Assembly: GCA_004357505.1 (NCBI GenBank)
Contig: SMWC01000054.1
Location: 1-19,176 of the forward strand
Source of the DNA: Gammaproteobacteria bacterium
GTDB taxonomy: Bacteria; Pseudomonadota; Gammaproteobacteria; Steroidobacterales; Rariloculaceae
Direction of reading: 5' to 3'
Length of the DNA: 19,176 bases
The notes below the pieces were generated by a model. The model did no database searches. It was not told the origin of the DNA and worked only from the letters and a program-made list of their open reading frames with translations. This document shows positions 8,145 to 14,336 of the stretch, in pieces. How positions within the stretch are numbered: the stretch's first letter is position 1; each line of letters starts with the position of its first letter. The translations under genes and the position numbers were made by a program.

Positions 8145-9053
8145 ATGCCGAAATCGTATGCGCTGAGAAAGTTTGACGACGCGACTCCAGCGGAGATCGA
8201 AGCTGCGTTGGAGCACGGCGACCTGGTTTTTTTCGAGCGCTGCCCGATAGAGCTGCCTAGCGATGCCGATATGGCGTTTTTGCGGAATGACCTGCCACAG
8301 CAGTCGCGGGTCAAGAACATCAGCTACCACCCGGAGACCGATTCGGTGCCGCGCTTCGACGCTCCCGAGCATGTTCGGCGACGCGTTACCGCGATATTGA
8401 AGGCACACCACGCTGCCGTCACCAAGTATCTACAGAAGAACATTCCGAATCTGGTACCGGGATGGACCGTCGGCACCACCAGTTTTCGTGCGGTTGAAGA
8501 GGAGGGTCGAGATCTGAAAGCTCGTTCCAGTAGCGAGATCGTGCATATCGATGCCGGCGCCTACGGTGCGACCAACGGCAACCGGATTATGCGATTTTTC
8601 GTGAACTTGAGTCCCAGTAGAGATCGCGTCTGGGGGACGAAAGGCAGTTTTAGCAAGCTGTTCGAGAAGCACGCAGCGTTAGCGATAGTCGCCCGCGGCA
8701 ACAGTCGCCGTATTACGCTACGCAAGGGCTTCGCAGATCGTTGCTTCACTGGACTGATCAGTGGTCTCAGCAAGCTCTACCCGCTGGCGAGGGTTCTCGA
8801 CTCCAGCCCCTATGATCGCGCCATGCGGCGGATTCATAACTACATGAAGGAATCGCTGTATTTCCGTGCTGACTCGAGCGACTACCGGGAGATGCGGTTC
8901 CCGCCACTGTGTGCATGGTCGGTTTTCTCCGACGGCTTCAGTCACTCGGTGGTGTCCGGGCAGTATGCTTTCGCTACGACCATCCTTATCCCGCTAGAGA
9001 ACTGCCGCACCCCCGAGCAGGCTCCGTATCATATCCTGGCCGCGGCCAAGTAA
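8145..9053 (+). CDS. kdoO: Kdo 3-hydroxylase, Fe(II)/2-oxoglutarate dioxygenase
   Basis: This is recognised as the KdoO family, which converts the outer Kdo of lipid A-Kdo2 or core LPS to Ko (D-glycero-D-talo-oct-2-ulosonic acid), using O2, Fe(II) and 2-oxoglutarate in the cytoplasm. The family hallmarks appear in order: TSFRAVEEE, then the metal-binding HxD of EIVHIDAGAYG, followed by NGNRIMRFFVNLSP, then SPYDRAMRRIHNYMK, and finally FPPLCAWSVFSDGFSHSVVSGQ. The last motif supplies the distal His. The HxD...H facial triad (about H134, D136, H267 from this start) is intact. At 302 residues it is close to the usual length. An in-frame GTG at 8136 would add three residues; neither start has a clear Shine-Dalgarno. 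It lies 4-13 nt after the GT9 stop, so it is co-transcribed and probably translationally coupled. A perfect hairpin covers its stop codon. Confidence 0.88.
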   Translation: MPKSYALRKFDDATPAEIEAALEHGDLVFFERCPIELPSDADMAFLRNDLPQQSRVKNISYHPETDSVPRFDAPEHVRRRVTAILKAHHAAVTKYLQKNIPNLVPGWTVGTTSFRAVEEEGRDLKARSSSEIVHIDAGAYGATNGNRIMRFFVNLSPSRDRVWGTKGSFSKLFEKHAALAIVARGNSRRITLRKGFADRCFTGLISGLSKLYPLARVLDSSPYDRAMRRIHNYMKESLYFRADSSDYREMRFPPLCAWSVFSDGFSHSVVSGQYAFATTILIPLENCRTPEQAPYHILAAAK

Positions 9054-9065
9054 GCGCCGCTTACT
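9049..9065. terminator. Perfect 8-bp inverted repeat between convergent genes
   Basis: AGTAAGCG-C-CGCTTACT is a perfect inverted repeat. It includes the kdoO stop codon (9051-9053) and ends 3 nt before the stop of the opposing small gene. It may act as a two-way 3'-end hairpin. There is no U-tract on either side, so it is not a canonical intrinsic terminator. Confidence 0.4.
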
Positions 9066-9068
9066 ACA

Positions 9069-9329
9069 TTATCGGTTATCGTCGCGCAGTCTCGACAGCG
9101 CCATCAGCGCAGCGCCGGTGCGCGACAGGTCCGGCTTCCGATCCAGCTCGTGTTGAATCAATCTGTCCGCCAGCGCGCGGTCGCCGCGGCAGAGTCTTAG
9201 TAGATCGCTTTCTACGTCAACGCCGAGACCGTCTTTCCTGCTGGCTGCGCCGCGCCCGAATCGGCGAACTAGGATCACGACGATCACGACGCCCGCAATG
9301 ACAGCCCAGAAACTCGGGAGGTCGTTCAA
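9069..9329 (-). CDS. Small single-TM membrane protein of unknown function
   Basis: The 86-residue product has one clear N-terminal transmembrane helix (residues about 7-22, WAVIAGVVIVVILV). A basic stop-transfer stretch (RRFGRGAASRK) and a soluble tail follow (SDLLRLCRGDRALADRLIQHEL and SRTGAALMALSRLRDD). I know no function. The tail looks helical and could bind a partner on the cytoplasmic face. The only upstream start is TTG at 9329, since an in-frame TGA lies 18 nt before it. A weak GAGGCGAG sits 10-17 nt upstream. The gene begins 33 nt after the DUF4159 stop on the same strand, so the two probably form an operon. The start codon is the least certain part. Confidence 0.65.
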   Translation of the reverse strand: MNDLPSFWAVIAGVVIVVILVRRFGRGAASRKDGLGVDVESDLLRLCRGDRALADRLIQHELDRKPDLSRTGAALMALSRLRDDNR

Positions 9330-9362
9330 TGAGTGGGTCTCGCCTCAGGAAGTCCGCGAAGA

Positions 9363-10169
9363 TTAGTGGGTCATCGCGTAGATGATGTAATTGATCCCGA
9401 AACGATAAGCGAGTGCCGTCATCGGTTCCGGATAGACGGGATCATCGGCGTGTTCCCAGGCATCACCCATGTCCATGTTGAAGTTGATCGCCACCAGAAG
9501 GCGCCCCTCGTCGTCGTAGATACCGCGCCATTGCGGCGGTCCGCCGGGAAGCTGGGCGAGGATCTGCCCACCCGGACCACGATAGAGATGACGCCGTCCC
9601 GGTATCTGGGTGCGTTGATCCAGGTCATAAAGAACATGCAGTAGGGGATCGCTGTCGGGAATGTTAATAATAGGCCGATTCGGAAACACACGGCGGATCA
9701 CGTTGGTGAAGATCACCCACTCATTCGCGCCGTGAAAATCATCGACAACCAGAAAGCCGCCGCGGAGTAAATACTCTCTGAGTCGGTCTGTTTCCGCGAC
9801 CGACAATTGCCAGCGACCGACCTGTTGGGCGAACAGCCAGGGGTAGTCGAAGATTCTGTCGTCAATTGTCTGCAGGTGAATGCTGTCGTTCGCGACATCG
9901 AGTCGCGTCAAGCGCCTGAGCCCACGAGTCAAATGGTATTCAGCGGCCGGATAATCGATCGCCCACCAGGACCGGCCGTAACCGCCGCGGTAGCCGCTGC
10001 CTGCGCTGTGAATCAAGCGGGCCATATGAAATTCCGCCTCGGGGCCATTCACCGGGTTTGACCCCTGGGTCTGGACTAGCCGTGGCGTGACGAGCGCTGC
10101 CAGGAGTAAAAACGCCAAAGGTAGCCTAGCAGCGCTGGCGCGGATGTCTGGCGATCGTTTGACGAACAT
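9363..10169 (-). CDS. DUF4159 domain-containing exported protein
   Basis: The 268-residue product starts with a basic n-region and a hydrophobic core (residues 15-32, ARLPLAFLLLAALVTPRL), i.e. a Sec signal peptide or anchor. Residues about 45-265 match DUF4159. The visible steps are FHMARLIHSAG, WWAIDYPAAEYHLTRGLRRLT, IFDYPWLFAQQ, LREYLLRGGFLVVDDFHG (130-147), NRPIINIPDSDPLLHVLYDL, and the C-terminal RFGINYIIYAMTH. The family has a flavodoxin/glutamine-amidotransferase-like fold and no known reaction. Relatives are often found with MoxR ATPase, DUF58 and von Willebrand A genes, none of which is present here. A perfect TATAAT lies 6 nt before the ATG, implying a leaderless transcript. A small TM protein gene follows 33 nt downstream. 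Confidence 0.85.
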   Translation of the reverse strand: MFVKRSPDIRASAARLPLAFLLLAALVTPRLVQTQGSNPVNGPEAEFHMARLIHSAGSGYRGGYGRSWWAIDYPAAEYHLTRGLRRLTRLDVANDSIHLQTIDDRIFDYPWLFAQQVGRWQLSVAETDRLREYLLRGGFLVVDDFHGANEWVIFTNVIRRVFPNRPIINIPDSDPLLHVLYDLDQRTQIPGRRHLYRGPGGQILAQLPGGPPQWRGIYDDEGRLLVAINFNMDMGDAWEHADDPVYPEPMTALAYRFGINYIIYAMTH

Positions 10170-10175
10170 GCGCTC

Positions 10176-10181
10176 ATTATA
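10176..10181 (-). promoter_or_regulatory. Consensus -10 placed for a leaderless DUF4159 mRNA
   Basis: A perfect TATAAT on the minus strand is followed by GAGCGC and then the ATG at 10169. Normal spacing puts +1 on the A of the start codon. No -35 is seen at 16-19 bp and there is no TGn extension, so the call rests on the -10 alone. Confidence 0.4.
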
Positions 10182-10323
10182 GAGAAACTCGCGTAGCAGC
10201 GACCGGAGAGGCCTCGTGCAGTCGGCCGGCTAGACCCGGGAGGTCGTGCTACGGTTGAACAGAGCCCGACGCGTGAAGCCTCGGACCTTCTCAACCAGGC
10301 GGGCGGAGCGCAAGCCGACGTCT

Positions 10324-10569
10324 TTACGCAGCTTGCGCCGGACGCCGATCGTCGAGTGACGCTTCACCTCGATAGGAATCGAGTCGCTCGAATGCCTTGC
10401 AGAATGTCTGTTGTACCATCTCCCGGGCTTCTTCCCGGTCGCCATTGAGTCGGACGAGTGCGAAACGGTAGAGCCGCGGAAAAAAGCTGTCGAATAACTC
10501 GCGAAAAGCATTCTCGTCCCCCTGGAGAATCTTTTTCGCAATGGCCCGATCAGCGTGGACAACGTTCAT
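10324..10569 (-). pseudogene. Truncated ECF sigma factor (region 2 only)
   Basis: The frame encodes 81 residues. Residues 1-72 are a clear sigma-70 region 2 of the ECF type (ILQGDENAFRELFDSFFPRLYRFALVRL, then EEAREMVQQTFCKAFERLDSYRGEASL). Full-length relatives continue with the end of region 2 (often a tryptophan-containing FTWL-like segment), a linker and region 4, reaching about 170-200 residues. Here the family match ends abruptly after GEASL, then nine unrelated residues (DDRRPAQAA) and a stop. Region 4, which reads the -35 element, is not found in any frame before 10170. A strong GGAGG (10582-10586, minus strand) precedes the ATG, so the remnant may still be translated. A deletion is the simplest explanation, with an assembly error as the alternative. 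It could retain core-RNA-polymerase binding, but not normal promoter recognition. Confidence 0.65.
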
Positions 10570-10604
10570 TTAGAGCGACTCCCTCCATAGTAGAGACGTC
10601 GCCG

Positions 10605-10624
10605 CGAGCGGAATCCTTCGCTCG
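10605..10624. repeat. Inverted repeat in the leader of the sigma remnant
   Basis: CGAGCG-gaatcctt-CGCTCG is a perfect 6-bp inverted repeat with an 8-nt loop. It lies just upstream of the sigma ribosome-binding site. No T-tract follows. It could be a leader hairpin or an operator. Confidence 0.3.
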
Positions 10625-10695
10625 GAAGCCACTCTGTTTTTGACATAATCTTGAGGCAGCTAAGGCGTGTTCGAACTTAGACCGTCTATCCATGC

Positions 10696-10725
10696 AAAAA
10701 AAACCCCGCGTCTTGCGCGGGGTTT
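10696..10725 (-). terminator. Intrinsic terminator of the cold-shock gene
   Basis: On the minus strand this is a GC-rich stem, AAACCCCGCG/CGCGGGGTTT (10 bp, 5-nt loop), whose 3' arm runs straight into an 8-T tract (10703-10696). It lies 26 nt after the csp stop codon and separates csp from the sigma remnant. Confidence 0.92.
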
Positions 10726-10751
10726 CGACATACGGGCTGTAGCCTCGCTTC

Positions 10752-10958
10752 CTACTCGGGGATAGTGATCTTCGTCGCCTGAGGGCCCTTCTGGCTCATC
10801 TCAGTTTCCATGTTGACAACCTGGTCTTCATTCAGGGTGTCCAGACCACTCGCTTCCACCGCAGAGATATGGACAAAGACGTCTTTGCTACCATCCTCAG
10901 GAGAGATGAATCCGAAGCCTTTGGTTTTGTTGAACCACTTAACGGTACCTGTAATCAT
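10752..10958 (-). CDS. Cold-shock protein, CspA family
   Basis: The 68-residue product is a single cold-shock domain, a five-strand OB fold that binds single-stranded RNA or DNA and melts RNA structure. The RNP1 motif KGFGFI (13-18) and RNP2 motif VFVHIS (27-32) are intact, as is the WFN triplet near the N-terminus. Length and sequence are typical of CspA-type proteins throughout. The ATG at 10958 has AGAGG 7 nt upstream (10966-10970). A sigma-70 promoter about 160 nt upstream gives a long leader like that of cold-induced csp genes, and a strong terminator closes the unit. Whether this copy is cold-induced or constitutive cannot be read from the protein. Confidence 0.95.
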   Translation of the reverse strand: MITGTVKWFNKTKGFGFISPEDGSKDVFVHISAVEASGLDTLNEDQVVNMETEMSQKGPQATKITIPE

Positions 10959-11120
10959 CGTATAACCTCTAACTAAAGTAACAACTTGTGTTCAATTGCA
11001 AAAAAGGAAAGGCGATTTGCAGGAGATACCGGTGGGACTTCTGAAATGACCAACTCATTGTGCAATACGAACTTCTCTTCGAGCGTTCACCTGGCCGTGA
11101 CGACCAGACGCAAGCGCTCA
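10959..11120 (-). promoter_or_regulatory. Long 5' leader of the csp mRNA (candidate RNA thermosensor)
   Basis: From the predicted start (about 11120) to the ATG is about 160 nt, nearly the length of the E. coli cspA leader (159 nt), which changes fold with temperature. I see no exact copy of the enterobacterial cold box. The gap from 10959 to 11299 holds this leader, the promoter below, and a short direct repeat GGAACGC at 11201-11207 and 11213-11219. No coding region is evident there. Confidence 0.5.
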
Positions 11121-11126
11121 GATGCA

Positions 11127-11154
11127 AATATAGGCCCGTCCTGATGATTTGCAA
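11127..11154 (-). promoter_or_regulatory. Sigma-70 promoter for the csp gene
   Basis: On the minus strand the -35 is TTGCAA (11154-11149, 4/6 matches) and the -10 is TATATT (11132-11127, 5/6 matches), with a 16-bp spacer. Transcription would begin near 11120. Confidence 0.6.
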
Positions 11155-11299
11155 GGTTTTGACGAGTTTATTGCGATCCGGTCTGTGGCTCGTGGCAGGC
11201 GGAACGCGTGCTGGAACGCCGTGACCGCCCTCGAAATCGACACAAATTGATGTTTTCTCAATAATCGCCCCCGGCAGGGCTAGCCCTCACGACTCTCTG

Positions 11300-14194
11300 C
11301 TAAGGAGCGAACAAGTCGCCCAGCCGTTCGCGGAGTCGATCCTCGAGCTCGTCTTTGGCCTCATTCTTAGCCGCCTCGACTTCTGCCGCGGCAGCTTCCC
11401 GCAAGAGGCTCGTTATGATGTCGCCGTAATCCGGGGTGATATTCGGTGCGGTGATGTTGCCGGTAAGACTCACTGGGATCGGCTTGCCGATCAGCCGGTC
11501 CATCGTCTGGCAACCGGCGATGTCCACGCTGTCTGTCAATTTCGCGATCAGGTCGTAACGAAGGTCCCAGGTGGTCAAGTCGAGCTGGCCGCGACCGGTC
11601 GTCTCCATGAACGAGGCAGTCGCTAGTAAGTCGCTGGTATCGGCAATCCCTGCGGTAACGACTGCGCTTCCTTGCAGCAACCGGTAGTCGGTCCAATCCA
11701 CCTCGGTCGCAGCCGGCCGAGGCACCTGCCGGAGCGAATTGTAAACGCTGCACAAGGTGTGGCCGAGGTTGAAGCCCCGAATTACGCCGTCGCGAAGAGA
11801 GAAATTCACCCGGCCGGCGGTCGTTTTCAGCGCATCGTTGAGATCTTTGCCAGAGCCCGTCAGCGACAGATCGAAACTGCCTGTGCCACTGAGAGTCGAT
11901 TCCCCACGCAGAGCAACCAGGAAGGGATCAAGTTGTACGCCGACGGCCGTGCCGCTTAGCGTGAGTTGTGGCACACCGCTGCGGGCATCCAGTCCGATAC
12001 TGCCCGCAAAGTCCCCGCCATAGAGCTTGCCACGCGCCGAGTCGAGCGTACCGACGCCGTTGCGGATCGCCAGCAATGTCGACACCTCCGAGAGTTGCAG
12101 GCCGCTGATCTTAAGATCGCCGACAGCGACCCGGCCGTTCAGCGTGAGGTTGTGCATCGCCTCGGTGGGTAGCTCGATGGATCGGCCGGCCGGCGCCTGG
12201 GTCCCGTTTTGGACGGGGGCCGGCGGCGGCAGGTAGCGATCGACGTCGATTCCGTCGATCATGAAGCTGAAATCGAATTCTGGATTACTGAATTCCCGTA
12301 CCGTGAACTCGCCGGTGATTGTGCTGTCATCAAGTTGAAACCGGAACTCCGTAAAGTGACCGCGCTCGGCGGTGACATCCAGACGAGTATCGATCACGGC
12401 ACTGGCCAGTACTGAAACGTCGGAAGTGCTCGGTGGGGGTTGACCAAAGCGCCGCAACAACTCACGCGGGTCGAAGCGCTGAATCTGGAGCGCCCCCGTC
12501 CATCGGGGCGATTCGGTGAGCGCGCTGACCGCCAGGTCGCCCGTTGCCAATAACCCCAGACCTTCAGCATCCAGCGTAGCGAGCGTTAGTTCGTCGGTCA
12601 CGGTGTCGTAAGCAAAATCGGTGTGCAGTCTCAGCGTGCCGAGTCGCTCCGGGGTTAGGCCATCCGGCAGCAAGTTCGGGAATACTTCAGCGATAAGCGC
12701 TGCATCCACTGCAGATGTGCTGATCTGCCCTTCGTAACGGCGTTCAGCGCGGAAGTAATCGAGCTCTCCCGTGATCGAAGTTGTCATCACCGCAGCGCGA
12801 ATATTCCTGATCGACAGCCGTTGTCCGGGATCGTCTACCTGAAATTCTGCCGAGAATGCCAACGCATCGATTGCGGAGTGATCGATACCGGCGAGACCTG
12901 CCGCTGGCAGCAGGCTCAGTACGGCGCGCGGGTCGAACTCAGGGATCGCTAGATTCCCCGACACCTTGCCAGCCGCATCCGCGCTCAGCTCGCCCGAGAT
13001 CCGCATGTCCAGGGCTGATACGTTGATGCCGGTGAGGACGAGTTCCCGGCTTGCCGGCCGCAGCGCAAACCCAGCTTCCAGGTCGAATCTGCCCAGCGGT
13101 TCCGCAGCGTCGCGGGCGTCACCCCGCAGGTTCAATAGATCCAGCGCCGCTCCGAGGGACTCGTCCTCGATACGCACTGCGCCCGTCAGCTCGGGATCGG
13201 TGAGAAGATTCAGGCCAGCGACCTCCCAGGTCGCCAGAATGCCGTTGGTGTTGGTCGTCAGATCCGCGACATCGGCGGTTCCAGAGCTCAGATCCAGCCG
13301 GCTACTCGCCCAGGTCGCGCCAAGCTGAAGATCGGCCGGACCGAAGGGTGGGTCCCGCAGAGACATCTCGAGCCGGGAGTCGGCAAACGTGACGGTCCTC
13401 GCGTCTACAGACACGCTGATTGTTGACTCGAGACTACCGGCGGCGCGCTCCACATGGCGGCCGTCCTCCACATAGAAGCCAAGCCTTAAGTCTTCGACGA
13501 GGTAGCGAGAACCCGCTGGATTGATCAGCGCACTACCGGTGGCAGTGAGCTGAGCTGTAAACTGCGGTTCGACTCCGACCAAGCGGAAGCTGAGTTCTGT
13601 TCTGATCGGCTGTCCGATCAGGATCGGGCCGGTTTCGAGTGAGAGGTCGGAGATGATGTAGCGGACTTCGGTTGTATTCTCACGCCAGAAGATCACGCCG
13701 TTGCTAATCTCGACGCCTTCAATAGTGAGATCCTGGAACGCGTTGTCACCGCCGCGTGTCGTGCTGCCAGTGCCTGAAGCAGGACCAGTGTTTGCGGTCA
13801 AGTCTTCCCAATTGCCGCGGCGCTCAGAATCTCGGCCTAAATTCAGCTCCAAGCCATCCACTTCGAGATTGCCGAACTCAACGCGGGCTAGAAACAGCGG
13901 CAGTATTTTGACGCGAACGATCGCCCGATCGGCCGTGGCGAATGGTTCTGCACCGAACCCCTCGGCGTTGCCTAGTCTCAGGCCTCCAGTCTCAACACCA
14001 AGCCATGGGAAAAATGTCAGCTCCAGGTCGTCTTCGATAACAAAGTCTCGTCCCGTACGGGACTCGACCCAGTCCGCTACATAGTCCTTATAGTCGTTGG
14101 GATCGAACAGCCAGCCGATAAAGATGGCGCCGCCGACGACCAGTGCCGCCAAAACCGCCGTCGAAATACCAAGAATCTTGAGTAGAAGCTTCAT
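11300..14194 (-). CDS. AsmA family protein
   Basis: The 964-residue protein has a single N-terminal inner-membrane helix (residues about 5-30, LKILGISTAVLAALVVGGAIFIGWLF). The conserved AsmA start follows: DPNDYKDYVADWVESRTGRDFVIEDDLELTFFPWLGVE and then LRLGNAEGFG. The long periplasmic part is beta-rich, as expected for the bridge-like groove of AsmA/TamB/YhdP proteins, which carry phospholipid between inner and outer membranes. The C-terminal AsmA_2-type region has VNFSLRDGVIRGFNLGHTL (about 825-845). It ends in a charged helical tail (AAEVEAAKNEAKDELEDRLRERLGDLF). E. coli AsmA has 617 residues, so this is a long form. The ATG at 14194 has only a weak AGG 3 nt away. It is divergent from the amidase gene with 142 bp between starts. 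No canonical terminator follows, only a GGGCTAGCCC palindrome near 11275-11284. Confidence 0.92.
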   Translation of the reverse strand: MKLLLKILGISTAVLAALVVGGAIFIGWLFDPNDYKDYVADWVESRTGRDFVIEDDLELTFFPWLGVETGGLRLGNAEGFGAEPFATADRAIVRVKILPLFLARVEFGNLEVDGLELNLGRDSERRGNWEDLTANTGPASGTGSTTRGGDNAFQDLTIEGVEISNGVIFWRENTTEVRYIISDLSLETGPILIGQPIRTELSFRLVGVEPQFTAQLTATGSALINPAGSRYLVEDLRLGFYVEDGRHVERAAGSLESTISVSVDARTVTFADSRLEMSLRDPPFGPADLQLGATWASSRLDLSSGTADVADLTTNTNGILATWEVAGLNLLTDPELTGAVRIEDESLGAALDLLNLRGDARDAAEPLGRFDLEAGFALRPASRELVLTGINVSALDMRISGELSADAAGKVSGNLAIPEFDPRAVLSLLPAAGLAGIDHSAIDALAFSAEFQVDDPGQRLSIRNIRAAVMTTSITGELDYFRAERRYEGQISTSAVDAALIAEVFPNLLPDGLTPERLGTLRLHTDFAYDTVTDELTLATLDAEGLGLLATGDLAVSALTESPRWTGALQIQRFDPRELLRRFGQPPPSTSDVSVLASAVIDTRLDVTAERGHFTEFRFQLDDSTITGEFTVREFSNPEFDFSFMIDGIDVDRYLPPPAPVQNGTQAPAGRSIELPTEAMHNLTLNGRVAVGDLKISGLQLSEVSTLLAIRNGVGTLDSARGKLYGGDFAGSIGLDARSGVPQLTLSGTAVGVQLDPFLVALRGESTLSGTGSFDLSLTGSGKDLNDALKTTAGRVNFSLRDGVIRGFNLGHTLCSVYNSLRQVPRPAATEVDWTDYRLLQGSAVVTAGIADTSDLLATASFMETTGRGQLDLTTWDLRYDLIAKLTDSVDIAGCQTMDRLIGKPIPVSLTGNITAPNITPDYGDIITSLLREAAAAEVEAAKNEAKDELEDRLRERLGDLFAP

Positions 14195-14243
14195 TTGCCT
14201 ATGTGACGAGAAGTTTGCGCTAATCCTTCGTCAGGCTCATAGG

Positions 14244-14314
14244 GGCTGATTAGGTTCCCCGAGTTTCCACATCATGATCATGCTACAGGGGATAGACTTC
14301 AACCATAATCAGCC
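14244..14314. promoter_or_regulatory. Nested inverted repeats in the asmA/amidase divergent region
   Basis: A perfect 9-bp repeat GGCTGATTA (14244-14252) is inverted as TAATCAGCC (14306-14314). Between the arms lies the perfect 10-bp palindrome CATGATCATG (14273-14282), almost centred. The right arm overlaps a CATAAT -10 candidate (14304-14309) for the amidase gene. The layout resembles an operator region, but no regulator is known. Confidence 0.35.
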
Positions 14315-14336
14315 ACAAAGTCTCGGTGTACGGCAC

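Noticed and set aside
7733..8320. 195-residue minus-strand frame across the GT9/kdoO junction
   Set aside because: It is fully antisense to two well-supported genes, shows no recognisable motif, and is explained by GC-rich codon use.
10230..10562. 110-residue minus-strand frame over the sigma gene
   Set aside because: Its first two thirds are the out-of-frame shadow of sigma region 2. Only the basic tail after 10350 may be a relic, noted under the sigma finding.
10620..10695. Possible sigma-E-type promoter (GAAC...GTCAAA) before the ECF sigma remnant
   Set aside because: The gap between the two blocks is about 22 nt, too long for the 15-17 nt of ECF promoters, and the GTCTAA nearby has no GGAAC partner.
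11275..11284. GGGCTAGCCC as the asmA terminator
   Set aside because: It is a loopless palindrome with no T-tract on the minus strand, so it does not meet intrinsic-terminator criteria.
14274..14336. N-terminal extension of the amidase from ATG 14274 or 14280
   Set aside because: The extra residues are encoded by the palindromic intergenic segment, have no ribosome-binding site, and do not fit the family N-terminus.
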